From Actinoplanes sp. L3-i22 (lineage in GTDB: Bacteria > Actinomycetota > Actinomycetes > Mycobacteriales > Micromonosporaceae), in NCBI RefSeq assembly GCF_019704555.1, contig NZ_AP024745.1, forward strand, positions 690,501-754,500: a stretch of DNA of 64,000 nucleotides. Reading direction: 5' to 3'. Made by a program: the position numbers and the translations under genes. Positions within the stretch are counted from its first letter, which is position 1; each line of letters opens with the position of its first letter. Below are positions 46,075-56,508 of this stretch, piece by piece. A model generated the notes under the pieces. That model did not search any database. It saw only the letters and a program-made list of their open reading frames with translations, and had not been told where the DNA came from.

Positions 46075-47113
46075 CGAGCCCCTGGTCCTCGGGATCGAGA
46101 CCTCCTGCGACGAGACCGGCATCGGCATCGTGCGCGGGCACACCCTGCTCGCCGACGCGATCGCGTCCAGTGTGGAGCAACACGCCCGGTTCGGCGGGGT
46201 GGTCCCCGAGGTGGCCAGCCGCGCGCACCTGGAGGCGCTGGTCCCGACCATGCGACGGGCCCTGGACGAGGCCGGCGTCACGCTCGCCGACGTCGACGCG
46301 ATCGCGGTGACCAGCGGTCCCGGCCTGGCCGGCGCGCTGCTGGTCGGGGTGGCCGCGGCGAAGGGCTGGGCGCTCGCCGCCGAGAAACCGATCTACGGCG
46401 TGAACCACCTGGCCGCGCACGTCGCGGTGGACACCCTGGAGCACGGCCCGCTGCCCGAGCCGGCGATCGCCATGCTGGTCTCCGGCGGGCACTCGTCGCT
46501 GCTGCTGGTCGACGACCTGACCGCGGGCGTGACGCCGCTCGGCGCGACCATCGACGACGCGGCCGGCGAGGCGTTCGACAAGGTGGCGCGGCTGCTCGGG
46601 CTGGGCTTCCCGGGCGGCCCGATCGTCGACCGCTCGGCGCGCGCCGGCGATCCCCGGTCGATCGCGTTCCCGCGCGGGCTGACCGCGCCGAAGGACCAGG
46701 CCGAGCACCGGTTCGACTTCTCCTTCTCCGGGCTGAAGACGGCGGTGGCCCGCTGGGTGGAGGCGCGCGAGCGGGCCGGCGAGCCGGTGCCGATCGCCGA
46801 CGTCTCGGCGAGCTTCCAGGAGGCGGTCTGCGACGTGCTCACCGCGAAGGCGATCGACGCGTGCCTGAGCACCGGGGTCGGCACGCTGGTGATCGGTGGG
46901 GGTGTGGCGGCGAACTCGCGGCTGCGGGTGCTCGCCGAGGAGCGCGCCGCGAAGCACGGGATCGTGGTTCGGGTGCCGCGGCCGCAGCTGTGCACCGACA
47001 ACGGGGCGATGGTGGCGGCGCTGGGCTCGCACCTAGTCGCCGCCGGGGTCGCGCCGAGCCGCCTGGACCTGCCCGCGGACTCGTCGATGAGCCTGACGAC
47101 GGTGAGTGTCTAG
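46067..47113 (+). CDS. tsaD: tRNA N6-adenosine threonylcarbamoyltransferase TsaD
   Basis: 348 aa. Catalytic subunit of t6A synthesis. [15 protein letters not shown] start, [16 protein letters not shown], the metal-binding HLAAH in [39 protein letters not shown] and the C-terminal [12 protein letters not shown] are all present. The ATG at 46067 lies inside the rimI 3' end. Last gene of the coupled tsaE-ung-tsaB-rimI-tsaD group. Confidence 0.97.
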   Translation: MRDEPLVLGIETSCDETGIGIVRGHTLLADAIASSVEQHARFGGVVPEVASRAHLEALVPTMRRALDEAGVTLADVDAIAVTSGPGLAGALLVGVAAAKGWALAAEKPIYGVNHLAAHVAVDTLEHGPLPEPAIAMLVSGGHSSLLLVDDLTAGVTPLGATIDDAAGEAFDKVARLLGLGFPGGPIVDRSARAGDPRSIAFPRGLTAPKDQAEHRFDFSFSGLKTAVARWVEARERAGEPVPIADVSASFQEAVCDVLTAKAIDACLSTGVGTLVIGGGVAANSRLRVLAEERAAKHGIVVRVPRPQLCTDNGAMVAALGSHLVAAGVAPSRLDLPADSSMSLTTVSV

Positions 47114-47173
47114 GGCGCGACGTCACATCGTGCGAGTTTGACCGCGATCGGTGTCGCGGGGTAGACAGCGAGC

Positions 47174-47428
47174 ATGATCGCGCGGATGTGGGAGGTGCGG
47201 GCCTCGCGCAGTGGCTTCGACGAGCTGCTGAGCTGGGTCTGTGACAAGGCGGTGCCGGCACTCGAGGTGCTGCCACAACATGTGTCGAGTGACGTCTATT
47301 CGTCCACGGATCATCGCATCGTCGTCATCACCAAATGGCGAAACACCCCGGAGAGCCTGCCCGCGCCTCCGGAGAAGCTGGTAGCACGCGCTCCGCACGT
47401 CTGGGATTTCACTCCCGTCGATCGCTGA
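47174..47428 (+). CDS. Small ABM-like (dimeric alpha-beta barrel) protein
   Basis: 84 aa: MIARMWEVRASRSGFDELLS then WVCDKAVPAL, VLPQHVSSDVYSST, HRIVVITKW. It has the pattern of antibiotic-biosynthesis-monooxygenase-like barrels (strand, helix, VY.S.D/H, VVITKW). No catalytic residue can be assigned and the role is unknown. It stands alone between tsaD and the ABC exporter. Confidence 0.7.
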   Translation: MIARMWEVRASRSGFDELLSWVCDKAVPALEVLPQHVSSDVYSSTDHRIVVITKWRNTPESLPAPPEKLVARAPHVWDFTPVDR

Positions 47429-47470
47429 GCAGTCGCTCCACGGGCCTCCCGGCCGTACCGTCGGGGCCTG

Positions 47471-49153
47471 ATGCGCAGACTGCCCGTGGCCGATCCCGGC
47501 CCGCCCGACGCCCGATCCGCCTCCCGATTTCTCAGCTGGCTGGTCCGGCGCTCCCGTATGACGATCGTCACCGCGATCGTGCTCGCGGTCGCCTGGATGG
47601 GCTGTCAGTCGCTGGTTCCGGCGATGGTCGGCCGGGCCATCGACGCGGCCGCCGAGGAGCGCGCCCCGGCGCTGGTCGGCTGGGGCCTGGCGCTGTTCGT
47701 GGCCGGGGTGGCGCAGGCGCTGACCGGGATCAGCCGGCACCGCTACTCGGTCTACAACTGGCTGGGCGCCAGCTTCCGGACCGTGCAGGTGACGGTCCGC
47801 CAGGCGATCCGGCTCGGCTCGTCGCTGCCCCGCCGCCTGGAGGCCGGCGAGGTGGTGGCGATCGGCACCGCGGACATCACGCACATCGGCGGCGCGGTCG
47901 ACGTCGCCTCCCGGGGCACCGGGGCGCTGCTCGCGGTCACCACGGTCACGCTGATCCTGCTGCACACCTCGGTCCCGCTCGGGCTGGTGGTGCTGATCGG
48001 CGTGCCCGCGCTGATGCTCGTCGTGAGTGGACTGATCCGGCCGCTGCACCGGCGCCAGCAGGCGTACCGGGAACAGCAGGGCCGGTTGACCGGCCAGGCC
48101 GCGGACCTGGTCACCGGGCTGCGGGTGCTGCGCGGCGTGGGCGGCGAGGCGGTCATGGTGGCGCGCTATCGCGCGCAGTCCCAGGCGCTGCGCGCGGCCG
48201 GCGTACGGACCGCCACCGTCGAGTCCCTCCTGGAAGCCGCCCAGGTGCTGCTCCCCGGAACGTTCCTGGTCCTGGTGACGTGGCTGGGCGCCCGGTTCGC
48301 CGCGGACCGGCAGATCACCGTCGGCCAGCTGGTCTCGTTCTACGCCTACGCCGCGTTCCTGGTCGCGCCGCTGCGCCAGCTCACCGAGTCGATCGACAAG
48401 GTGACCCGCGGGCACGTCTCGGCCCGCCGGGTGGTGAAGATGCTGAAGCTGTCCCGGGACGTGCCGGCCCGGGCCGCCGCCGAGCGACCACCCGGGGAGC
48501 TGGCCGACCCGGAGTCCGGGGTCCGGGTCGGCACCGGCCGGCTCACCGCGATCGTGACCGAGGACCCGGCGGACGCGGCCCGGATCGCCGACCGGCTCGG
48601 CGGGTACGAGCCCGGCGGGATGCTCGGCGAGACGCCACTGGAGGAGCTGCCCCTGGCGTACGTCCGGGGGCGCATCCTGGTGGCGGAGAACGACGCCCGG
48701 CTCTTCTCCGGGCACCTGCGGGCCGACCTGGACCCGGAGCGCGGCGGCCGGCTGGCGCAGGCGCTGGAGGCCGCGGCCGCCCAGGACATCGTGGACGGTC
48801 TGCCGCGCGGACTGGACAGTGTGGTGGCCGAGCGCGGCCGATCCTTCTCCGGCGGCCAGCAGCAACGGTTACGGCTGGTCCGGGCGCTGGTCGCGGACCC
48901 GGAGATCCTGATCCTGGTGGAGCCGACGAACGCGGTCGACGCGCACACCGAGGCGCGGATCGCCGAGCGGATCCGGGCGGTCCGAGCCGGCCGCACCACG
49001 CTCGTCTGCACGTCCAGCCCGCTCGTGCTGGGCCACACCGACCGGGTGCTCTACCTGGAGGACGGCCGGGTGGTCGCGGCCGGCACCCATCACGAGCTGC
49101 TCGACTCGGAGCCGCGGTACGCCCGCGCCGTGCTCCGCCAGGAGCGGCCGTGA
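47471..49153 (+). CDS. ABC exporter half-transporter with degenerate ATP site (subunit 1)
   Basis: 560 aa. N-terminal six-helix exporter domain (about 20-320), then an NBD. The Walker A loop is lost: VRVGTGRLTAIVTEDPADAARIAD (no GxxGxGKS/T). Walker B reads LILVEPTNAVD, with Val for the Asp. The ABC signature FSGGQQQRLRLVRALVADP is intact. So it can complete, but not bind, ATP in the usual way. GTGA-coupled to a partner with the opposite pattern. Multidrug, lipid or peptide export is possible; substrate unknown. Confidence 0.92.
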   Translation: MRRLPVADPGPPDARSASRFLSWLVRRSRMTIVTAIVLAVAWMGCQSLVPAMVGRAIDAAAEERAPALVGWGLALFVAGVAQALTGISRHRYSVYNWLGASFRTVQVTVRQAIRLGSSLPRRLEAGEVVAIGTADITHIGGAVDVASRGTGALLAVTTVTLILLHTSVPLGLVVLIGVPALMLVVSGLIRPLHRRQQAYREQQGRLTGQAADLVTGLRVLRGVGGEAVMVARYRAQSQALRAAGVRTATVESLLEAAQVLLPGTFLVLVTWLGARFAADRQITVGQLVSFYAYAAFLVAPLRQLTESIDKVTRGHVSARRVVKMLKLSRDVPARAAAERPPGELADPESGVRVGTGRLTAIVTEDPADAARIADRLGGYEPGGMLGETPLEELPLAYVRGRILVAENDARLFSGHLRADLDPERGGRLAQALEAAAAQDIVDGLPRGLDSVVAERGRSFSGGQQQRLRLVRALVADPEILILVEPTNAVDAHTEARIAERIRAVRAGRTTLVCTSSPLVLGHTDRVLYLEDGRVVAAGTHHELLDSEPRYARAVLRQERP

Positions 49154-50964
49154 CCCACGCGCTACCCGTCGCCGACCGCTCCCAGGCCTGGCGCTACGCA
49201 CGCTCGTTGTTCCGGACCCACCCCGGGATGTTCCGTGCCACCGTCGGGCTGCACCTGCTCGCCGCCCTGGCCGGGGTCACCGGGCCCCGGCTGCTCGGCG
49301 ACCTGGTCCAGGCCGTCCAGCGCGGGGCGCACGCGGCCGAGCTGAACCGGGTGGCCGGCGCGCTGGCCGGGTTCGTGCTCCTGCAGGCGGTGCTGATCCG
49401 GTTCGCGTACCTGGCCTCCGCCCGGCTCGGCGAGCAGATCCTGGCCGAGCTGCGGGAGGAGTTCATCGCCCGGGTGCTGACCCTGCCGCTGGGCACCGTC
49501 GAGTCGGCCGGGACCGGGGACCTGCTGACCCGGACCACCCGGGACGTGGACGCGCTCTCCAAGTGCGTCCGGCTGGCCGTGCCGGAGACTCTGATCGCGC
49601 TGCTCACCGGCGGTCTCGTGGTGGTCGCACTGATCACCGTGAGCCCGGTGCTGGCGATTCCGCTGGTGATCGGGGTGCCGATCACGGTGGCCGGGACGCG
49701 CTGGTACGTACGCCGGGCGCCGTCCGCCTACCTGCGGCAGAACGCGGCCTACTCGGAGGTGACCGACGGGCTCGCCGAGACGGTCGAGGGGGCCCGCACG
49801 GTGGAGGCGCTGGGGCGGCAGGGGCAGCGGGTCGCGCGTACCGACCGGGACCTGGGCCGATCCTGGCGGGCCGAGCGGTACACGCTGTTCCTGCGGACCG
49901 TCTGGTGGCCGGTGATCGAGGTCAGCTACGTGGTGCCGATGGTGCTCACCCTGCTCGCCGGCGGCTGGCTCTACCTGCGCGGGTCGGTCACGCTGGGCCA
50001 GCTGACCGCGGCGGTGATCTACGTCCAGCAGCTGATCCACCCGCTCGACCGGCTGCTCTCCTGGCTGGACGAGCTCCAGGTCGGCTCGGCCTCACTGGCC
50101 CGGCTGCTCGGGGTGGCCGACGCCCCGGAGCCGCCCCGGCCGGCCGCGCCGCTGCCCGACGGGGTCCGGATCGAGGTCCGTGGCGTGCGGTTCGGCTATC
50201 TGGAGGGGCGGGAGGTGCTGCACGGGGTCGACCTGACCCTGCGGCCGGGGGAGCGGCTGGCCGTGGTCGGCCCGTCCGGCGCCGGCAAGTCCACCCTGGG
50301 CCGGCTGCTCGCCGGCATCCATCAGCCCACCGAGGGCAGCGTGACGGTCGGCGGGGTGCCGCTCGGCGCGCTCGCCCCGGACCGGCTGCGTGCCGAGGTG
50401 GCCCTGGTCAGTCAGGAGCACCACGTGTTCATCGGAACCCTGCGCGAGAACGTGGCGATGGCCCGCCCCACCGCGCCCGAGCCGGACGTCCGCAGCGCGC
50501 TCACCGCCGTGCACGCGCTGGCCTGGGCGGACGCGCTGCCGGCCGGCCTGGACACGATGGTCGGCGACGGCGGGCACCAGCTGACCGCGGCCCAGGCGCA
50601 GCAGGTGGCGCTGGCCCGGCTGATCCTCGCCGACCCGCACACGCTGGTGCTGGACGAGGCGACCGCGCTGCTGGACCCACGGGCGGCCCGGGACCTGGAA
50701 CGGTCGCTGGCGGCGGTGGTGGACGGGCGGACGGTGGTCGCGATCGCGCACCGGCTCTTCTCCGCGCACGACGCGGACCGGGTGGCGGTGGTGGAGGGCG
50801 GCCGGATCACCGAGCTCGGGTCGCATGACGAGCTGGTGGCGGCGAACGGGCCGTACGCGGCGCTCTGGCGATCGTGGCAGGGCGGCGCCGAACCGCCGGA
50901 AGAGCCACCGGAGAAACCGCCGGACATGGCAAGGGCGCGTCCCCGGGAGGACGCGCCCTTGTAG
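49150..50964 (+). CDS. ABC exporter half-transporter with degenerate signature (subunit 2)
   Basis: 604 aa from GTG 49150. Exporter membrane domain (about 20-315) and NBD with intact Walker A VVGPSGAGKSTLGRLLAG (about 371-388), Q-loop LVSQEHHVFIGTLRENVAM and Walker B TLVLDEATALLD. The signature is changed to LTAAQAQQVALARLILADP. Together with subunit 1 it should form one complete ATP site (its own Walker motifs plus the partner's SGGQ) and one dead site. The last codons overlap a terminator hairpin. Confidence 0.93.
   Translation: MTHALPVADRSQAWRYARSLFRTHPGMFRATVGLHLLAALAGVTGPRLLGDLVQAVQRGAHAAELNRVAGALAGFVLLQAVLIRFAYLASARLGEQILAELREEFIARVLTLPLGTVESAGTGDLLTRTTRDVDALSKCVRLAVPETLIALLTGGLVVVALITVSPVLAIPLVIGVPITVAGTRWYVRRAPSAYLRQNAAYSEVTDGLAETVEGARTVEALGRQGQRVARTDRDLGRSWRAERYTLFLRTVWWPVIEVSYVVPMVLTLLAGGWLYLRGSVTLGQLTAAVIYVQQLIHPLDRLLSWLDELQVGSASLARLLGVADAPEPPRPAAPLPDGVRIEVRGVRFGYLEGREVLHGVDLTLRPGERLAVVGPSGAGKSTLGRLLAGIHQPTEGSVTVGGVPLGALAPDRLRAEVALVSQEHHVFIGTLRENVAMARPTAPEPDVRSALTAVHALAWADALPAGLDTMVGDGGHQLTAAQAQQVALARLILADPHTLVLDEATALLDPRAARDLERSLAAVVDGRTVVAIAHRLFSAHDADRVAVVEGGRITELGSHDELVAANGPYAALWRSWQGGAEPPEEPPEKPPDMARARPREDAPL
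50931..50960. terminator. Bidirectional terminator overlapping the exporter stop
   Basis: Perfect 12-bp stem (50931-50942 with 50949-50960), six-base loop, AAGGG at one foot and CCCTT at the other, so it can serve the exporter and the converging groEL. It encodes the last residues (RARPREDAPL) of the exporter; the TAG follows at 50962. Confidence 0.8.
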
Positions 50965-50987
50965 AACCGGTGGAACCGCGGGACGGA

Positions 50988-52646
<1,659 letters not shown>

Positions 52647-52708
52647 TCACGCGCCGACGCCCTGCCCCGAAGTTGCCGGAACAGGGCGTCTGCACAGTCG
52701 GTTAGGTC

Positions 52709-53023
52709 TTACTTCTCGATGACCGCGAGGACGTCGCGGGCGGAGAGCACCAGGTACTCCTCACCGGCGTACTTGACCTCGGTGCCGCCGTACTTCGAGT
52801 AGAGGACCACGTCGCCGACATTGACGTCGAGCGGGACGCGGTTGCCCTTGTCGTCGATCCGGCCGGGGCCGACAGCGAGGACGGTGCCCTCCTGCGGCTT
52901 CTCCTTGGCGGTGTCGGGGATCACGATGCCGGAAGCGGTCGTGGTCTCAGCCTCGTTCGCCTGGACCACGATGCGGTCCTCGAGCGGCTTGATCGCAACC
53001 TTGGTCGCGGTAGTCACGGGCAT
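52709..53023 (-). CDS. groES: 10-kDa co-chaperonin GroES
   Basis: 104 aa. Lid of the chaperonin. [20 protein letters not shown] start, mobile loop [43 protein letters not shown] and the end VLAVIEK. Strong AGGAGGGT site. First gene of the groES-groEL operon, under a CIRCE/HrcA-type control region. Confidence 0.97.
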   Translation of the reverse strand: MPVTTATKVAIKPLEDRIVVQANEAETTTASGIVIPDTAKEKPQEGTVLAVGPGRIDDKGNRVPLDVNVGDVVLYSKYGGTEVKYAGEEYLVLSARDVLAVIEK

Positions 53024-53147
53024 ACCCTCCTGGGTACAGGTTTCGCCGGCCTGGAATCAGACCGGTCAATGCCTCATGCCACCGGGCGGGGCCGTCGTCG
53101 CGGGTGCCGGTCCGCCTGGTGCCTAGCGTCCGGGACGGGCCCGGGCG

Positions 53148-53174
53148 CTGGCACCCTCATGTTGAGAGTGCTAA
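53148..53174 (-). promoter_or_regulatory. Degenerate CIRCE element, promoter-proximal
   Basis: CTGGCACCC-N9-GAGTGCTAA on the plus strand; one half is perfect, the other matches 6 of 9 to TTAGCACTC. It lies just downstream of the -10 box of groES, where HrcA binding would block transcription. Confidence 0.7.
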
Positions 53175-53178
53175 TCGG

Positions 53179-53207
53179 AGATTATGCCGGAACTAGCACT
53201 CCGTCAA
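53179..53207 (-). promoter_or_regulatory. Sigma-A promoter of groES-groEL
   Basis: On the minus strand TTGACG (complement of 53202-53207), exactly 17 bp, TAATCT (complement of 53179-53184). The -35 lies in the spacer of one CIRCE element and the -10 lies between the two. Confidence 0.8.
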
Positions 53208-53219
53208 CCAGAGTGCCAG
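53193..53219 (-). promoter_or_regulatory. CIRCE element overlapping the -35 region
   Basis: CTAGCACTC-CGTCAACCA-GAGTGCCAG; 8 of 9 and 7 of 9 matches to the consensus TTAGCACTC-N9-GAGTGCTAA. Expected binding site of the HrcA repressor. Confidence 0.88.
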
Positions 53220-53246
53220 CCTGTCACGCCGGGGAGAATGCCTGGT

Positions 53247-54416
53247 GTGACCCCTGAACTCCTTGCTCTGCTGCAGACCCCGGAAGGGGCGGATGCCCTG
53301 GCCGCGGCGGCTGAGGTCGGCGACGGCGAGCCGCTCGCCGCGGCCTCGGCCCTTCGGGCCCGGGGCTTCGGCGCGGAGCTGGCCGCTGCCGCTCTCACCC
53401 AGGCTAGTTTGCGCCGCCGGGCGGCGGTGAAGTTCGGCCCGGACGCCACCCGAATGTTCTTCACCCGGCCCGGCCTGGAACAGGCCACCCGCGCGGTGGT
53501 CGCGGAGCGCCGGGCCGCCCGGCTCGCCGCCTCCGGCGCCGCGACCCTCGCCGATCTGGGCTGCGGGCTGGGCTCCGACGCGCTGGCCGCGGCCCGCCTG
53601 GGGATCTCGGTGTACGCGGTGGAGGCCGACCCCGGCACTGCCGCGCTCGCCGCCGCGAACGCCCAGGCCGCGGGGCTGGCCGACCGGATCACGGTGACCT
53701 GCGCGGACGCGACCACGGTCGACGTGGAGCGGTTCGACGCGGTGTTCGCCGACCCGGCGCGGCGACAGGCCGGGCGGGGCCGGGTGTTCGACCCGAAGTC
53801 GTACTCGCCGCCCTGGGACTTCGTCGCCGGCCTGGCCGAGCGGGTCCCGCGCACGGTCCTCAAGCTGGCCCCGGGCATCGACCACGGGCTGTTGCCACCG
53901 GGCGCCGAGGGGGAGTGGGTGAGCGTCGGCGGGGACCTGGTCGAGGCGGCCTTCTGGTGCGGCCCGCTGGCGTCGGCGCCCCGCCGGGCGACCCTGGTCG
54001 GGGTCGGCGAACTCACCGGTTCGGGTCTGCAACGGGCCCCGGTCGGGCCGGTCGGCGCCTGGTTCTACGACCCGGACCCGGCCGTGGTCCGGTCGCACCT
54101 GGTCGCCGAGTTCGCGGCGGCGATCGGCGGGCGGCTGGGCGACCCGGAGATCGCGTACGTCTACACCGACGATCCGGTGGACACCCCGTTCGCCCGGCGG
54201 CTGGCGGTGACCGACGTGCTGCCGTTCTCGCTGAAGCGGCTGCGGGCGCTGCTCCGCGACCGCGGGGTGGGGACGCTGGAGATCCGCAAGCGCGGGTCCG
54301 CGCTCGTACCGGATCAATTGCGCAAGGACCTGAAGCTGAGCGGACCGCTTGCCGCGGGATTGGTTCTGACCAGGGTCGACGGCGCGCCGACCGTGCTGTT
54401 GACGGCGCATTCCTGA
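53247..54416 (+). CDS. Class I methyltransferase with THUMP-like domain
   Basis: 389 aa from GTG 53247, chosen for a GGGGAG site 8 nt upstream; earlier starts fall in the CIRCE region. A helical N-terminus is followed by a SAM-binding core LADLGCGLGSDALAAARLG, YAVEADPGTAALAAANA and a motif IV-like FADPARRQ. The C-terminal part (SLKRLRALLRDRGVGTLEIRKRG) resembles the THUMP-like domain of this family. The substrate, probably RNA, is unknown. It is divergent from groES. Confidence 0.87.
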   Translation: MTPELLALLQTPEGADALAAAAEVGDGEPLAAASALRARGFGAELAAAALTQASLRRRAAVKFGPDATRMFFTRPGLEQATRAVVAERRAARLAASGAATLADLGCGLGSDALAAARLGISVYAVEADPGTAALAAANAQAAGLADRITVTCADATTVDVERFDAVFADPARRQAGRGRVFDPKSYSPPWDFVAGLAERVPRTVLKLAPGIDHGLLPPGAEGEWVSVGGDLVEAAFWCGPLASAPRRATLVGVGELTGSGLQRAPVGPVGAWFYDPDPAVVRSHLVAEFAAAIGGRLGDPEIAYVYTDDPVDTPFARRLAVTDVLPFSLKRLRALLRDRGVGTLEIRKRGSALVPDQLRKDLKLSGPLAAGLVLTRVDGAPTVLLTAHS

Positions 54417-54494
54417 GCCGGAACGTAACCGGCACGTCGCAACGTGTCCGAATCGGGGTGAGGTGGAGATCACTCCCGGAGTACCGTGCGGCGC

Positions 54495-54977
54495 ATGCCG
54501 AAGAAGGCGGCCGGTACCCCGGCCACTGTGCTGCTGAACGCGGAGAAGGTGCCACACACCTTGCATCCGTACGAGGTGTCCCCGGACGCGCCGAACTACG
54601 GCGCCCTGGTCGCGGCGGCCCTCGGAGTAGCGCCGGAACGGCTGTTCAAGACGCTCGTCGCCGAGGTCGACGGGCGTCTCGTGGTCGGCGTCGTGCCGGT
54701 CACCGGTGATCTCGATCTGAAGGCGCTGGCACACGCCGCGGGTGGCAAGCGTGCCGCCCTCGCCGACCGTGCCGCCGCCGAGCGGAGCAGTGGCTACGTG
54801 CGCGGCGGCATCAGTCCGCTGGGCCAGCGTAGGCAACTGCCCACAGTGATCGACGAGTCGGCGCGGGAACTGGACCTGATGTATGTCTCCGCGGGACGCC
54901 GCGGTCTGCAGGTCTCCCTGGCGCCGGCCGACCTGATCCGGTTGACCAGCGCGACCGTTGCGGTGATCAGAACCTGA
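54495..54977 (+). CDS. ybaK: Cys-tRNA(Pro)/Cys-tRNA(Cys) deacylase, YbaK family
   Basis: 160 aa from ATG 54495. Trans-editing enzyme removing mischarged Cys from tRNA(Pro). GTPATVLLNAEKVPHTLHPYEV, APERLFKTLVAEVDGRLVVGVVP and the active-site region GYVRGGISPLGQRRQLPTVID are typical. TACCGT just upstream suggests a -10 box and a leaderless mRNA; GTG 54486 is an alternative start. Confidence 0.92.
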   Translation: MPKKAAGTPATVLLNAEKVPHTLHPYEVSPDAPNYGALVAAALGVAPERLFKTLVAEVDGRLVVGVVPVTGDLDLKALAHAAGGKRAALADRAAAERSSGYVRGGISPLGQRRQLPTVIDESARELDLMYVSAGRRGLQVSLAPADLIRLTSATVAVIRT

Positions 54978-55279
54978 CACCCGGGCCCGGCGAAGGTAGC
55001 CGGGGATGTCGTTCGGTGGATGCGTGGTGTTACGCCCAGTTACACACAGCGGCCTTTGGTGTGCCTTCCAGCGCGGCTGTGTTGCTGGATTGTTATCCAG
55101 CGTTACGAGATAGATCTCCGCAGTGCCTTGTGTTCCAGGCCACCATCGGAATACGTTGCCGGGCACAACAAACCGGTTCCTGATCCATCGGCGCCCAGGG
55201 GAGCGACACTCCCAGGCACGCACCACCCCTGACAAATCCGAATAAGGCCCCGGATTTACCCCCCGAAAGGACATATGGA
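54978..55279. other. Upstream region of the sugar ABC operon
   Basis: 302 bp without a supported gene. It holds a perfect palindrome GCTGGAT-TGTT-ATCCAGC (55084-55101), which could be the operator of the downstream ROK regulator. A GAAAGGACATATGGA ribosome site lies at its end. Minus-strand frames here are antisense to the binding-protein gene. Confidence 0.5.
55084..55101. promoter_or_regulatory. Palindrome GCTGGAT-N4-ATCCAGC, candidate ROK operator
   Basis: Perfect 7-bp arms with a TGTT centre, about 180 bp before the sugar-binding protein. ROK repressors usually bind such dyads near the transporter genes they control. Could be a short RNA hairpin instead. Confidence 0.4.
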
Positions 55280-56386
55280 ATGCGTAAGGGACTGTTCGCC
55301 CTTGCCGCGGTCGGCCTCCTGGCCACCGGAAGCATGGCTGCCTGTGGCGACGACAAGGCTGCCGACACCGGTTCTTCTGCCGGTACCGCCACCAAGGCGG
55401 GCAAGGTTGGCGTGATCCTGCCCGACACCAAGAGCTCGGCTCGTTGGGAGACGGCGGACCTCAAGTACCTGACCGAGGCGTTCAAGGCCGCGGGCGTCGA
55501 GGCGGACATCAAGAACGCCCAGGGCGACAAGGCCTCCTTCCAGACCATCGCCGACGGGATGATCCAGGAGGGCGTCAAGGTCCTCATGATCGTCAACCTG
55601 GACTCCGGCACCGGCAAGAACGTGCTGGACAACGCCAAGAAGGCCGGCATCGCGACGATCGACTACGACCGTCTGACGCTGGGTGGCGGTGCGAACTACT
55701 ACGTCTCCTTCGACAACGTCGAGGTCGGCAAGCTGCAGGGTCAGGGCCTGATCGACTGCCTGACCGCGGCCAAGGCGACCAAGCCGGTGGTGTCGTTCCT
55801 GAACGGCTCGCCGACCGACAACAACGCCACCCTGTTCAAGGAGGGTGCGGTCTCCGTCCTCCAGCCGAAGTTCGACTCGGGCGACTACACCAAGGGCCCG
55901 GACGACGCGGTTCCGGACTGGGACAACGCCAAGGGCGGCACGATCTTCGAGCAGCAGCTGACCAAGGACCCGAAGATCGCCGGCGTGCTCGCCGCGAACG
56001 ACGGCCTCGGCAACGCCGCGATCGAGGTGCTGAAGAAGAACAAGCTGAACGGCAAGGTCCCGGTCACCGGCCAGGACGCCACCGTTCAGGGTCTGCAGAA
56101 CATCCTCGCCGGTGACCAGTGCATGACGGTCTACAAGGCGATCAAGAAGGAGGCCGACGCGGCCGCCGGACTCGCGGTCGCCCTGGCCAAGAGCGAGACG
56201 CCGACCACCGCCACCGGCACGGTCACCGACACCGAGTCGAAGGCCACCGTCCCGGCCGTGCTGCTCAAGCCGGAGGCGATCACCAAGGCGAACGTCAAGA
56301 CGGTCGTCGACGACGGCTTCGTGACCAAGGCCGAGCTGTGCACCGCTGCCTACGCCGCGGCCTGCACCGCTGCCGGCATCAGCTGA
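55280..56386 (+). CDS. Sugar ABC transporter substrate-binding lipoprotein (xylose/ribose type)
   Basis: 368 aa. Lipoprotein signal MRKGLFALAAVGLLATGSMAAC with Cys22 as the lipidated residue. Periplasmic-binding-protein fold of the XylF/RbsB class: KVGVILPDTKSSARWETAD, GVKVLMIVNLDSGTG, TIDYDRLTLGGGANYYVSFDN, VLAANDGLGNAAIEVLKK and VTGQDATVQGLQNILAGDQCMTVYK. The pattern is closest to D-xylose binding proteins. First gene of binding protein-ATPase-permease-ROK. Four cysteines besides the lipid Cys. Confidence 0.92.
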   Translation: MRKGLFALAAVGLLATGSMAACGDDKAADTGSSAGTATKAGKVGVILPDTKSSARWETADLKYLTEAFKAAGVEADIKNAQGDKASFQTIADGMIQEGVKVLMIVNLDSGTGKNVLDNAKKAGIATIDYDRLTLGGGANYYVSFDNVEVGKLQGQGLIDCLTAAKATKPVVSFLNGSPTDNNATLFKEGAVSVLQPKFDSGDYTKGPDDAVPDWDNAKGGTIFEQQLTKDPKIAGVLAANDGLGNAAIEVLKKNKLNGKVPVTGQDATVQGLQNILAGDQCMTVYKAIKKEADAAAGLAVALAKSETPTTATGTVTDTESKATVPAVLLKPEAITKANVKTVVDDGFVTKAELCTAAYAAACTAAGIS

Positions 56387-56508
56387 TCCAGCCCAGCTTC
56401 ACCGCTTGAACCGGCGACGGCGCCGCTCACGCACCTTCGCGTGGGCGGCGCCTGAGTCGGTTCCGGCGGGCCCCGAACGGCCGGTCACCGAACGAAGGAG
56501 AAACACCC

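Noticed and set aside
53184..53246. Upstream start for the THUMP-like methyltransferase
   Set aside because: Would place coding sequence over the CIRCE element and groES promoter; GTG 53247 has a proper ribosome site.
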